Positions 8,208-17,124 of a stretch of DNA of 64,000 nucleotides are shown piece after piece; within the stretch, counting starts at the first letter, position 1; the number at the start of each line of letters is the position of its first letter. Origin of the DNA: Pelagibacterales bacterium MED-G40. Lineage in GTDB: Bacteria > Pseudomonadota > Alphaproteobacteria > Pelagibacterales > Pelagibacteraceae. The stretch lies in the NCBI GenBank assembly GCA_002457515.1, contig NTJN01000002.1:124001-188000 (forward strand), in the 5' to 3' direction. The notes under the pieces are model-generated. The model ran no database searches, was not told the origin of the DNA, and saw nothing but the letters and a program-made list of their open reading frames with translations. The position numbers and the translations under genes were made by a program.

Positions 8208-9461
8208 ATGACTGAAAAAAATAATAAAAATATTCTTTACTGTTCCTTCTGCGGAAAAAGCCAGCACGAAGTAAGAAAACTTATTGCAGGTCCAACCGTG
8301 TTCATTTGCGATGAATGTGTAGAGTTATGTATGGACATCATCAAAGAAGAAAATAAAAGCACTTTAATAAAACATCAAGACGGAGTACCAACACCAAAAG
8401 AAATTTGTAGTTTTTTAGACGATTATATTATTGGTCAAAAATATGCTAAGGAAGTTTTATCTGTTGCAGTTCATAATCATTACAAAAGATTAAATCACGA
8501 AACAAAAAACAATAAAGATGTTGAACTTTCAAAATCTAATATTTTATTGGTAGGTCCAACTGGTTGTGGAAAAACACTTTTAGCTCAGACACTAGCTAAA
8601 ATTCTAGATGTCCCATTTACTATGGCCGATGCTACAACACTTACAGAGGCAGGATATGTTGGAGAAGATGTTGAGAACATTATTCTTAAACTTTTACAAG
8701 CAGCTGACTATAATGTAGAAAAAGCTCAAAGAGGAATAGTGTATATAGATGAAGTAGATAAAATAAGTAGAAAATCAGAAAATCCTTCTATAACTAGAGA
8801 TGTGTCTGGTGAAGGAGTTCAACAAGCACTTTTAAAAATTATGGAAGGAACTGTAGCCAGTGTTCCACCTCAGGGAGGTAGAAAACATCCTCAACAAGAA
8901 TTTCTTCAAGTAGATACAACAAATATTTTATTTATTTGTGGTGGAGCTTTTGCCGGCCTAGATAAGATAATAAATAATCGTGGTAAAGGCACTTCAATAG
9001 GTTTTGGCGCAACAGTTAAAGATTTAAAAGAACAACCATTATCAGATGTTATGAAGAATTTAGAACCAGAGGATCTGATTAAATATGGACTTATACCAGA
9101 GTTCATTGGAAGAATGCCAATAATAGCTACCTTAAATGATTTAGATGAAAAATCTTTAATAAAAATTTTAAAAGAACCGAAAAACTCATTAATTAAACAG
9201 TATCAAAGATTGTTTGAATTTGAAAACGTAGCGCTAGAGTTTAAAGATGAAGCTCTAAGTGAAATAGCAAAAAAAGCTATAAGCAAAAAGACTGGCGCAA
9301 GAGGCTTAAGGTCGATTTTAGAAAATGTATTACTTAAAACAATGTTTGACCTACCTGAGTTAGAGGGTGTTTTAAAGGTAACTATTGACAAATCTACCAT
9401 TAAAAATAATGCAGACCCTATTATTACCTATGGTAAAAAATCATCAACATCTGTAGCATAA
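8208..9461 (+). CDS. clpX: ATP-dependent Clp protease ATP-binding subunit ClpX
   Basis: 417-residue AAA+ unfoldase that feeds substrates to ClpP. The N-terminal zinc-binding domain has C12, C15, C34 and C37. Walker A is GPTGCGKT (116-123) and Walker B IDEVDK (180-185). The ClpP-docking IGF-type loop is represented by GTSIGFGA near 264-271. Length and domain order are those of typical ClpX. The gene lies between clpP and lon. Confidence 0.98.
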   Translation: MTEKNNKNILYCSFCGKSQHEVRKLIAGPTVFICDECVELCMDIIKEENKSTLIKHQDGVPTPKEICSFLDDYIIGQKYAKEVLSVAVHNHYKRLNHETKNNKDVELSKSNILLVGPTGCGKTLLAQTLAKILDVPFTMADATTLTEAGYVGEDVENIILKLLQAADYNVEKAQRGIVYIDEVDKISRKSENPSITRDVSGEGVQQALLKIMEGTVASVPPQGGRKHPQQEFLQVDTTNILFICGGAFAGLDKIINNRGKGTSIGFGATVKDLKEQPLSDVMKNLEPEDLIKYGLIPEFIGRMPIIATLNDLDEKSLIKILKEPKNSLIKQYQRLFEFENVALEFKDEALSEIAKKAISKKTGARGLRSILENVLLKTMFDLPELEGVLKVTIDKSTIKNNADPIITYGKKSSTSVA

Positions 9462-9515
9462 TTACCAATATAAGGTTCTTGATATTCTTATATAAATTAC
9501 CATATAAATTGTATT

Positions 9516-11903
9516 ATGAGTCAGATTCAAACAAAACCACTGCTACCTTTAAGAGACATAGTAATATTCCCTTCAATGGTAGTTCCTCTATTCGTAGGAA
9601 GAGAAAAGTCTATAAAAGCTCTTCAAGAGGTAATGAAGTCAGACAAATCAATTGTATTAGTGGCTCAAAAAAATTCAGAAGTTGATGAGCCAGAAAATAA
9701 AGATCTCTATGGATTTGGCTGTTTAAGCAAAGTCTTGCAACTGTTAAAATTGCCTGATGGAACTGTAAAAGTTCTTATTGAAGGAATTAAAAGAGTTAAA
9801 ATTTTAGAGATTGATAATAAAGAAACCGATTTTATTAATTGTAACGTAGAGATTGTTGAAGAAACTAGCAAAAATAAAGACTCAGAGATTTATTCTCAAA
9901 ATCTTGTAAAAAAATTTGAAAAGTTAGTTGGAATAAATAAAAAAGATTTTAGTGAGTCCATAGACAATATAAAAAAACTGAAAGACGCAAGTTCAATAGC
10001 AGATAATATAGCTTCAAATTTAAATTTACAAATTTTCGAAAAACAAGAGCTTTTAGAATTGACTGATTTAAGAAGAAGGTTAGAAAAAATTTATAATTAT
10101 ATTGATAAAGAGACTAGCCTAATATCAGTTGAAAGAAAAATAAGAGGAAGAGTAAAAAATCAAATGGAAAAAACTCAAAGGGAATACTATTTGAATGAAC
10201 AACTCAAGGCTATTCAAAAAGAGCTCGGTGAAATTGATGAGGGAAAAGATGAAATTACAAGTTTATCAAAAGCTATTGCCAAAGCTAAAATGCCAAAATT
10301 AGTACAAGAGAAATGTTTATCCGAACTAAAAAAACTTAAATCTATGAGCCCAATGTCAGCTGAGGCTACAGTTGTTAGAAATTATTTAGACTGGATGACA
10401 GAATTACCTTGGAGCAACAAAAGTAAAATTAATACAGATTTAAAAAATGCACAAAAAATTTTAGATGAAGATCATTATGGTTTAGAAAAAGTAAAAGAGA
10501 GAATTATAGAATTTTTAGCTGTACAAAAAAGAATTCAAAAAATGAAAGGTCCGATCTTATGTTTAGTTGGTCCTCCAGGAGTTGGTAAAACTTCTTTGGG
10601 TCAATCTATCGCGAAAGCAACTGGTAGAAAGTTCATTAGGATTTCATTAGGCGGCGTAAGAGATGAAGCGGAGATACGTGGTCATAGAAGAACATATATA
10701 GGCTCCTTACCTGGAAAAATTATTCAGATGATGAAAAAGGCTGGAACTAAAAATCCACTTTTTTTACTAGATGAAATTGACAAAGTGGGTAATGACTATC
10801 GAGGAGATCCCTCTTCAGCTTTACTCGAAGCATTAGATCCGGAACAAAACAAAGAATTTAACGATCATTATTTAGAAGTAGATTATGATCTCTCAGATGT
10901 TATGTTTGTTACAACTGCAAACACTTTAAATATTTTACCTCCTTTATTAGATAGAATGGAAGTTATCAGACTTCCAGGTTATACAGAGGATGAGAAAGTA
11001 AATATTTCTCAAAAGTATTTAATTCCAAAACAAAGTAAAAATAATGGTCTCAAATCTAATGAGTGGAACATAAGTGAAGGCGTCAACAGAAAAATAATTA
11101 GAAATTATACTAGAGAAGCAGGAGTAAGAAATTTAGAGAGAGAAATTTCTAAAATTGCGAGAAAAACTGTTAAGAGAATTGACGCAAATGAAAAAGTTAA
11201 TAATCCTATAAAAGAAAGTGATGTTAGTGATTATTTAGGAGTAGAAAAATTTAATTACGGAGAGATTGAGGAGCAAAACAGGATCGGTGTAGTTACAGGT
11301 CTTGCTTGGACTGAGGTCGGTGGTGAGATTTTAAAAATTGAGTCTGTTATAATGCCGGGTAAAGGAAAAATGCAAATTACCGGAAAATTAGGCGAGGTTA
11401 TGCAGGAGTCAGTTAAAGCAGCCAAGGCATTCATAAGATCAAAAAGTTTAGATTATGGAATAATACCACCGGTTTTTGAAAAGAAAGACTTTCATATTCA
11501 CGTGCCTGAAGGAGCAACCCCTAAAGATGGACCATCAGCTGGAGTAGCAATGGTTACTTCAATCATTTCAGCAATTTTAGAAATACCAGTCAATAAAGAT
11601 GTAGGAATGACAGGTGAAATTACTTTAAGAGGTATTGTTCTTCCTATCGGTGGACTTAAGGAAAAACTGTTAGCTGCACATAGAGTCGGTCTTAAAAAAG
11701 TATTAATTCCCCATGAAAACAAAAAGGATCTTGTAGATATACCAGAAGTAATTAAGAAAAATATCGAAATAATACCAGTCAAAAATGTTGATCAAGTCTT
11801 AAAACATGCTTTAACCAAACCTCTTAAAAGAGTGGATTGGGTAGAAGTTGAGCAACTATCAGATAAAGAAAAAACAAAATCTGAAGTATCAAGCAGGCAT
11901 TAG
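9516..11903 (+). CDS. lon: ATP-dependent Lon protease (LonA type)
   Basis: 795-residue cytoplasmic AAA+ serine protease. The N-terminal substrate-binding domain begins PLLPLRDIVIFPSMVVPLFVGR. Walker A is GPPGVGKT (352-359). The C-terminal protease domain has the Ser-Lys dyad: S674 in DGPSAG and K717 in GGLKEK, with the same 43-residue spacing as in E. coli. It sits 54 bases downstream of clpX. In many alphaproteobacteria hupB follows lon; here the next gene is instead an unusual sugar enzyme. Confidence 0.98.
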   Translation: MSQIQTKPLLPLRDIVIFPSMVVPLFVGREKSIKALQEVMKSDKSIVLVAQKNSEVDEPENKDLYGFGCLSKVLQLLKLPDGTVKVLIEGIKRVKILEIDNKETDFINCNVEIVEETSKNKDSEIYSQNLVKKFEKLVGINKKDFSESIDNIKKLKDASSIADNIASNLNLQIFEKQELLELTDLRRRLEKIYNYIDKETSLISVERKIRGRVKNQMEKTQREYYLNEQLKAIQKELGEIDEGKDEITSLSKAIAKAKMPKLVQEKCLSELKKLKSMSPMSAEATVVRNYLDWMTELPWSNKSKINTDLKNAQKILDEDHYGLEKVKERIIEFLAVQKRIQKMKGPILCLVGPPGVGKTSLGQSIAKATGRKFIRISLGGVRDEAEIRGHRRTYIGSLPGKIIQMMKKAGTKNPLFLLDEIDKVGNDYRGDPSSALLEALDPEQNKEFNDHYLEVDYDLSDVMFVTTANTLNILPPLLDRMEVIRLPGYTEDEKVNISQKYLIPKQSKNNGLKSNEWNISEGVNRKIIRNYTREAGVRNLEREISKIARKTVKRIDANEKVNNPIKESDVSDYLGVEKFNYGEIEEQNRIGVVTGLAWTEVGGEILKIESVIMPGKGKMQITGKLGEVMQESVKAAKAFIRSKSLDYGIIPPVFEKKDFHIHVPEGATPKDGPSAGVAMVTSIISAILEIPVNKDVGMTGEITLRGIVLPIGGLKEKLLAAHRVGLKKVLIPHENKKDLVDIPEVIKKNIEIIPVKNVDQVLKHALTKPLKRVDWVEVEQLSDKEKTKSEVSSRH

Positions 11904-11970
11904 AAACTAATAATTAGACATAAGTTGATAAAAGAAAGCTCAAAAGCTATAAAGCTTATTAATAAAGCAA

Positions 11971-14514
11971 ATGAAAAAAATTATTATAACAGGTGGCCTG
12001 GGATATATAGGTACAGAACTTTGTAAAATTTATTCAGGTGTAAGCTGGAGTCATAAGATTACCGTTATAGACAATAGATTTATTTCAGAAAGAGTAAATC
12101 AGTTGAGGAATTGGAATATAGATTTTGTTCATGGAGACATATTAGACAAGAGTTTAATTAATAAGCACTGTAAAGATGCCGATATAGTTCATCATCTAGC
12201 TGGGATTACAGATGTACCAAGGGTAAAAAAAGATAGTAACGACTCAATTGATAATCAAATTATTTTAGTTGGAGAAAAAGGAACTCAGAATATTTTAGAT
12301 GTTATAAGTGATAAATGTAAAATAATATTTCCATCAACTCATGTTGTTTATGAGGGTTTAGAAAAAGTAAAAAATAATATAAATGAAGAAGAAGGAACAA
12401 AGCCTGTGCTTGCTTATGCAATTTCTAAAGCAAATAATGAAAAACAATTAAAAGAGTCTGGTAAAAATTATATTATTTTAAGATTAGGTTCGGTTTACGG
12501 TTACTCTACAGATACTGCAAGAATTGATATAATGCCAAATCTTTTTTCAAAAATTGCCTCACAAAATGGAACTCTTAAATTATTTTCTGGAGGTAGACAA
12601 GTTAAAAGCTTAGTTCCTCTTATAGATGTGGCTCGATGTTTTAAATATATGGAAGAGAGGAACGATATTTCCTCCGACATATTTAATCTTACCAAAGATA
12701 CTGTAACTGTTAAACAAGTTGCGGAAATTTGTAAAAAATATAATCCTAAAATTAATTTAAGAGAAACTAATGACCTTATACCGAATGAGGGTTTTTCTTT
12801 ATCAAATAAAAAAATTAGAGAAAAAGGTTTTAAATTTCTTTATGGACTTGATGAAAGTATAAATGAAATGATTAGTAAATGGTCTAAACAGAAATTAATC
12901 AAAGATCTTGAACATGTCAGAAATGGAAGCGATGAGTATGTAGACCAGAGAGGAACTATTAGCAACCATGAACTTACAGAACCTATAAATATGATAGGAT
13001 TAATTGACTCAAAAAAAGGCACAATAAGAGCAAACCACTTTCATCCTCAACAGGAACAAAAATGTTTATTCACAAAAGGCCAAATTATAGAAGTTTTTCA
13101 AGATATACTTAATCCTAATTCTCCAAAAATAACACAAGTTGTTAATGAGGGTCAGTTATCTATCATTAAACCTAATGTTGCCCACACAATGGTTTTTACT
13201 AAAGATACAACTTTTTTAAATTTAGTAAGAGGAGAGAGAGAACACAAAAATTATGGTATTACCCACACAATAAGACACTCACTTGTTGATGAGAAAGAGA
13301 GAGATTTACTTCTTGATTGTTACAAGTTCGATTGCAGGTCTTGTGGCAGTAAAAATTTAAGAAGGGTTGTATCTTTAGGTTATCAACCATTAGCAAATAA
13401 TTTATTAAATAAAAAAGATGAAAAATGTGAACTATATCCTCTGGAAGTAAATTATTGCTCGAAGTGTCATAACTGCCAATTATCAGTAGCAGTAGACCCA
13501 AAAAAAATGTTTTCAAACTATCTTTATACGTCTTCAACCTCTAAGTCTTTTCAAGATCATTTTATTAAAGCAGCAAAAAAATATATTAGGGATTTTAAAT
13601 TAAGTAGAAAACATTCATACATTATCGATATTGGTAGTAATGATGGTGTTGCATTAAAACCTTTCAAGGATTTAGGTTATAAAAAGATTGTTGGAATAGA
13701 ACCTGCAAAAAACTTAGCAAAAATTGCTAATAAAAATAAAATTAAGACAATAAATACTTTTCTTGATAAAAAAAATTTAGGGAAAATTAAAAAGAATGCT
13801 GATTTAATATTGGCATCCAATGTATTTGCTCATTCTGACAAATTGAAAGAGATGGCAGAATGTATGTTTAAATTATTATCTAAAAACGGAGTTATTATTA
13901 TCGAAATCCAGTACTTACTAAATACTTTAAAAGATTTAACATTTGATAACATTTATCACGAACATTATAACTATTGGTCATTAACATCCTTAATTAACTT
14001 CTTTAATCAATTTAATGCAAAAATATTCAGAGCGGAAAAAATCGATACTCATGGTGGCTCACTTAGAATTTATATTAGTAAAAAAAATAAAATTAAAATT
14101 GAAAATAGTGTAAAAAATTTAACAAAAGAAGAAGAAAAATTCGGTATTAAAAAATTTGAAACTTATCAAAATTTTGGAAAAAAAGTTTATGAAATTCGGA
14201 AGAATGTAGTTAAAAACATAAAAAAATTAAAAAAGGAAAATAACAAAATAATAGGTTACGGTTCTCCTGCTAAAGCAACTACAGCACTAAACTTCTTTGG
14301 AATATCAAATGAAATAGATTTTATAGTTGAAGACAATAAATTAAAACACGGAAAATTTATTCCGGGTGTAAAAATTCCAATAAAAAATAAATCAAAGATC
14401 AAAGATAAAAATAATACCGTTATAGTATTAGCCTGGAACTTTTTTAAAGAAATTAAATTAAGTAATATAAATTTATCAAATAAGTTTATTAATATTAAAG
14501 ATTTAGAAGATTAA
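11971..14514 (+). CDS. Three-domain fusion: SDR nucleotide-sugar epimerase/dehydratase, WxcM-like cupin, zinc-containing C-methyltransferase
   Basis: 847-residue protein with three recognisable enzyme parts. Residues 1-300 are an extended short-chain dehydrogenase: NAD-binding GGLGYIG at 8-14 and catalytic Y149-x3-K153. Residues about 310-440 resemble WxcM/FdtA sugar-isomerase cupins, with HFHP at 356-359. Residues 450-847 resemble NDP-hexose C-methyltransferases: zinc ligands C455, C458, C496 and C499, SAM-binding DIGSNDG at 553-559, and the C-terminal GYGSPAKAT at 762-770. Together these steps suggest synthesis of a branched deoxysugar for a surface glycan. The frame is continuous, with no internal stop. 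The substrate is unknown and the exact domain assignments are mine from motifs. Confidence 0.8.
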   Translation: MKKIIITGGLGYIGTELCKIYSGVSWSHKITVIDNRFISERVNQLRNWNIDFVHGDILDKSLINKHCKDADIVHHLAGITDVPRVKKDSNDSIDNQIILVGEKGTQNILDVISDKCKIIFPSTHVVYEGLEKVKNNINEEEGTKPVLAYAISKANNEKQLKESGKNYIILRLGSVYGYSTDTARIDIMPNLFSKIASQNGTLKLFSGGRQVKSLVPLIDVARCFKYMEERNDISSDIFNLTKDTVTVKQVAEICKKYNPKINLRETNDLIPNEGFSLSNKKIREKGFKFLYGLDESINEMISKWSKQKLIKDLEHVRNGSDEYVDQRGTISNHELTEPINMIGLIDSKKGTIRANHFHPQQEQKCLFTKGQIIEVFQDILNPNSPKITQVVNEGQLSIIKPNVAHTMVFTKDTTFLNLVRGEREHKNYGITHTIRHSLVDEKERDLLLDCYKFDCRSCGSKNLRRVVSLGYQPLANNLLNKKDEKCELYPLEVNYCSKCHNCQLSVAVDPKKMFSNYLYTSSTSKSFQDHFIKAAKKYIRDFKLSRKHSYIIDIGSNDGVALKPFKDLGYKKIVGIEPAKNLAKIANKNKIKTINTFLDKKNLGKIKKNADLILASNVFAHSDKLKEMAECMFKLLSKNGVIIIEIQYLLNTLKDLTFDNIYHEHYNYWSLTSLINFFNQFNAKIFRAEKIDTHGGSLRIYISKKNKIKIENSVKNLTKEEEKFGIKKFETYQNFGKKVYEIRKNVVKNIKKLKKENNKIIGYGSPAKATTALNFFGISNEIDFIVEDNKLKHGKFIPGVKIPIKNKSKIKDKNNTVIVLAWNFFKEIKLSNINLSNKFINIKDLED

Positions 14515-14676
14515 TTATTTTTTTAAAAATTTTTCAGCTTCTAAGATAATTTTTTCAGTATCTTTAGGAAGTTCACTATACTTCTCTTTTTTACTTTTAT
14601 TTATTACTTTAGAATTTTTGTTTAAGAAAAAATTTACAGCTTCAAGAATTTCTCTATTACTAAATTTTTCTTCCAT
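14515..14676 (-). CDS. Hypothetical 53-residue protein
   Basis: Small minus-strand frame, ATG at 14676 and TAA at 14515-14517, starting 4 bases after the stop of the zinc-ribbon gene and ending one base after the convergent fusion gene's stop. The product is acidic-basic mixed and lysine-rich, predicted helical, without signal peptide or cysteine; it starts MEEKFSNREILEAVNFFL. I know no family for it. It exactly fills the gap between two genes and is tightly spaced behind the upstream gene, which favours a real gene co-transcribed with the zinc-ribbon protein. Confidence 0.5.
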   Translation of the reverse strand: MEEKFSNREILEAVNFFLNKNSKVINKSKKEKYSELPKDTEKIILEAEKFLKK

Positions 14677-14680
14677 ATGC

Positions 14681-15193
14681 TTAGTAACTAGTAATAAAGT
14701 CGATAAAAATTATTTTAAAATTATTTAATGTTTCAAAAAAATTTTCGATGTAGGGTTCAAGAAATGGAAACTTTCTCGATAACCTGCTCTTCTCGAAATT
14801 TAAGATACCTACAAAAAAAATAGATAAAACTGAAAATGTAATTAAATAATTGAAAAATCCATAACCTGCATTATCAGTTTTTTTAGTTTTACTTTGACTA
14901 TTTTTTTTTGTTTTTATATCTGAGCTTGAAGGATCAATGATTTTTATACCATGCTTTTTTTGAAGATATTCCTCTGAATAAACATCTATTCCAGATGTTT
15001 TTTTTCTTTTTGTTTTTTTTTTGGATGCTTTTGGAGCATTTTTAACATTAACAATTTTTTGGGTTTTTTGTTTAATTGGATATTGTGTCCATTTATTACC
15101 ACATGAGCTACACTGAACAAGCCTACCTTTTGCTGTTACGGCATTATCAGGTACTACAAACTTCTTTTGACATGATTTACATTGAATAATCAT
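14681..15193 (-). CDS. Zinc-ribbon (MJ0042-type) single-pass membrane protein
   Basis: 170-residue protein with an N-terminal zinc ribbon, MIIQCKSCQKKFVVPDNAV... followed by a second CxxC in QCSSCGNKW (residues about 5-31), a long lysine-rich linker, then one hydrophobic segment (about 110-130) and a short C-terminal tail. This is the layout of the alphaproteobacterial MJ0042-finger protein, which in many relatives lies beside ftsE/ftsX. Those genes are not here. The function is unknown. It is probably the first gene of a two-gene minus-strand unit with the 53-residue frame downstream. Confidence 0.75.
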   Translation of the reverse strand: MIIQCKSCQKKFVVPDNAVTAKGRLVQCSSCGNKWTQYPIKQKTQKIVNVKNAPKASKKKTKRKKTSGIDVYSEEYLQKKHGIKIIDPSSSDIKTKKNSQSKTKKTDNAGYGFFNYLITFSVLSIFFVGILNFEKSRLSRKFPFLEPYIENFFETLNNFKIIFIDFITSY

Positions 15194-15248
15194 ATACTTA
15201 GATAATACAGATAAATTTCATAAACTTAAATTATTATTTTTTTAGCTT

Positions 15249-15277
15249 TTTACATTGTAAAATTTTTGTTGTATATG
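15249..15277 (+). promoter_or_regulatory. Promoter for the tRNA-Val/tRNA-Asp (and possibly nuo) transcript
   Basis: TTTACA (15249-15254), a 17-base spacer and TATATG (15272-15277) end 17 bases before the first base of tRNA-Val. Spacing and position fit a sigma-70-type promoter giving a short 5' leader. No terminator is visible between the tRNAs and nuoA, so the long nuo transcript may also start here. Confidence 0.5.
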
Positions 15278-15294
15278 TCGGTTCTGTTTAATTG

Positions 15295-15370
15295 GGGCGG
15301 TTAGCTCAGTTGGTAGAGCATCTCGTTTACACCGAGAGGGTCATAGGTTCGAGTCCTTTACCGCCCACCA
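15295..15370 (+). tRNA. tRNA-Val (anticodon UAC)
   Basis: 76-base tRNA. The acceptor GGGCGGT (15295-15301) pairs with ACCGCCC (15360-15366), followed by A and encoded CCA. The D arm TTAGCTCAGTTGGTAGAGCA is standard. The anticodon stem TCTCG/CGAGA encloses TTTACAC, giving anticodon TAC; the T loop is TTCGAGT. A second tRNA follows after 19 bases. Confidence 0.98.
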
Positions 15371-15389
15371 ATTAAATGCCTTAAAACGT

Positions 15390-15466
15390 GGGGGTGTAGC
15401 TCAGTTGGTTAGAGCGCCTGCCTGTCACGCAGGAGGTCGCGGGTTCGAGTCCCGTCACTCCCGCCA
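15390..15466 (+). tRNA. tRNA-Asp (anticodon GUC)
   Basis: 77-base tRNA. The acceptor GGGGGTG (15390-15396) pairs with CACTCCC (15456-15462, one G-T pair), then discriminator G and encoded CCA. The anticodon stem CCTGC/GCAGG encloses CTGTCAC, giving anticodon GTC. The T loop is TTCGAGT. It follows tRNA-Val in the same direction and precedes nuoA. Confidence 0.98.
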
Positions 15467-15611
15467 CTACTTGATAACCATTTTCATTTAAATCAATGAT
15501 AATGCGCGCATCTGCATCCTGTACACCTACGTTTGAGATGATATAAATATTTGAGAGAATTAATATAACAATCCCCAAACTAAGGTATTGGGGTAGATAT
15601 TGATACACAAC
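15467..15611 (+). promoter_or_regulatory. nuoA leader: palindrome and hairpin in the tRNA-Asp to nuoA gap
   Basis: The 145-base gap before nuoA has a locally G+C-richer core with a perfect 10-base palindrome ATGCGCGCAT (15502-15511). A hairpin follows, CCCCAA (15573-15578) with TTGGGG (15588-15593) and a 9-base loop, ending about 18 bases before the nuoA ATG. It has no T-run, so it is not a classic terminator. It could be an RNA processing or regulatory element for the nuo transcript; no known motif is recognised. Confidence 0.35.
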
Positions 15612-15980
15612 ATGATTTATAACTTTTTATTTGAATACCTATCAATTATTTTATTTTTATTTATTGCTTTAGTCTTAAGCATTGGATTTATAGCAATAAA
15701 TTATTTATCCGCACCCAACAATCCAGATCCAGAAAAACTATCAGCCTACGAATGTGGTTTCGAGGCCTTTGGTGACTCAAGAATGGAATTTGATGTTAAA
15801 TTTTATTTGGTAGCTATATTATTTATTATTTTCGATTTAGAAATAGCATTCCTTTTTCCCTGGGCGATATCCCTCGGAAATTTAGGTGCTTTCGGATTTT
15901 GGTCTATGATGATTTTTCTAGGAGTTTTAACTATTGGATTTATTTATGAGTGGAAAAAAGGAGCTTTAGAATGGGAATAA
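15612..15980 (+). CDS. nuoA: NADH-quinone oxidoreductase subunit A
   Basis: 122-residue membrane subunit of complex I with three transmembrane helices and the conserved [20 protein letters not shown] segment in the loop after helix 1. The ATG at 15612 is chosen; a TTG four codons upstream at 15600 is possible, but neither has a strong ribosome binding site. It opens the 14-gene nuo run and overlaps nuoB by 10 bases. Confidence 0.96.
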   Translation: MIYNFLFEYLSIILFLFIALVLSIGFIAINYLSAPNNPDPEKLSAYECGFEAFGDSRMEFDVKFYLVAILFIIFDLEIAFLFPWAISLGNLGAFGFWSMMIFLGVLTIGFIYEWKKGALEWE

Positions 15981-16507
15981 AATTAGATGATCAATCAGAG
16001 AGACAGAAAAAAATCCCAGATGAATTTAAAAAATTAGCTGAAGATTTTAGTAAAAAAGGATTTATTACTACCTCTACTGAAAATTTAATTAATTGGGCAA
16101 GAACAGGCTCACTACACTGGATGACTTTTGGTTTAGCTTGCTGCGCTGTTGAAATGATGCAAACTTCAATGCCTAGGTATGATTTAGAGAGATTTGGAGC
16201 GGCACCAAGAGGATCGCCAAGACAATCTGATGTTATGATTGTTGCCGGGACATTAACAAATAAAATGGCCCCAGCTTTAAGAAAAGTTTACGATCAAATG
16301 CCTGAACCAAGATATGTGATATCCATGGGCAGCTGTGCTAATGGAGGTGGTTATTATCATTACTCTTATTCAGTAGTCAGAGGATGTGATCGAATAGTTC
16401 CAGTAGATATTTATGTTCCAGGATGTCCACCGTCAGCAGAAGCCTTGCTATATGGCGTTCTTCAACTACAAAAAAAAATTAGAAGAGAAGGATCTATTCA
16501 AAGATAA
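15971..16507 (+). CDS. nuoB: NADH-quinone oxidoreductase subunit B
   Basis: 178-residue peripheral subunit that carries cluster N2, the last Fe-S centre before quinone. The four ligands are visible: C57 and C58 in [10 protein letters not shown]122 in GSCANGG and C152 in VPGCPPSAE. The ATG at 15971 is chosen because AGGAG stands about 10 bases upstream; a GTG at 15950 would add 7 residues lacking homology. It overlaps nuoA by 10 bases. Confidence 0.98.
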   Translation: MGIKLDDQSERQKKIPDEFKKLAEDFSKKGFITTSTENLINWARTGSLHWMTFGLACCAVEMMQTSMPRYDLERFGAAPRGSPRQSDVMIVAGTLTNKMAPALRKVYDQMPEPRYVISMGSCANGGGYYHYSYSVVRGCDRIVPVDIYVPGCPPSAEALLYGVLQLQKKIRREGSIQR

Positions 16508-16512
16508 TATTT

Positions 16513-17124
16513 ATGGCCATCAAAAACATTTCTGAACTTGAAAAAATAGTTAATTCCGAGTTAACATCTAAAGTAGATAACTCATCAATAATCTATGATG
16601 AGCTTTTGATTGAAATAAAAGTAGAAGAATTAATTAATGTAATCAATTTTCTTAAATCAAATGATTTATGTAAATTTCGCCAGCTTATAGATGTAGTTGG
16701 AATTGACTATCCTGAAGAAGAAAAAAGATTTAATCTAATTTATTTATTTTTATCACATGAGAATAACTTGAGAATAAAAATCTCAATAAAATTTGAAATA
16801 ACAGAACAGATTCCTTCGATAACAAAAATTTTTCCATCAGCAAATTGGATGGAAAGGGAGGTCTTTGACATGTATGGAATTAAATTTAAAAACCATCCAG
16901 ATTTGCGTAGAATTTTAACTGATTACAATTTTAAAGGACATCCACTAAGAAAAGATTTTCCTCTTACCGGTTTTAATGAGGTTAGATACAGCGAAAAAGA
17001 TAAAAAAGTTGTTTATGAACCTGTAAAGTTAGAGCAAAACTATAGAAATTTCGATTTTTCAAGTCCTTGGGAAGGAACTAAATATATTAAAGAAATACAA
17101 AATAAAAAAAATGAAAAAAACTAA
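16513..17124 (+). CDS. nuoC: NADH-quinone oxidoreductase subunit C
   Basis: 203-residue 30-kDa subunit of the peripheral arm. The family signature around [21 protein letters not shown] and [19 protein letters not shown] is in the C-terminal half. It is separate from NuoD, unlike the fused NuoCD of enterobacteria. The gene starts 5 bases after nuoB and overlaps nuoD by 14 bases. Confidence 0.97.
   Translation: MAIKNISELEKIVNSELTSKVDNSSIIYDELLIEIKVEELINVINFLKSNDLCKFRQLIDVVGIDYPEEEKRFNLIYLFLSHENNLRIKISIKFEITEQIPSITKIFPSANWMEREVFDMYGIKFKNHPDLRRILTDYNFKGHPLRKDFPLTGFNEVRYSEKDKKVVYEPVKLEQNYRNFDFSSPWEGTKYIKEIQNKKNEKN

Noticed and set aside
9475..9489. LexA-like site GTTC-TTGATAT-TCTT in front of lon
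   Set aside because: Only the first half-site matches; the second is TCTT instead of GTTC. It resembles the umuD box by chance or decay and is not a supported LexA site.
15381..15608. Minus-strand reading frame containing a GLEPATSCVTGRRSNQLSYTP-like peptide
   Set aside because: It is the antisense of tRNA-Asp. This peptide is a well-known spurious translation of tRNA genes in databases.
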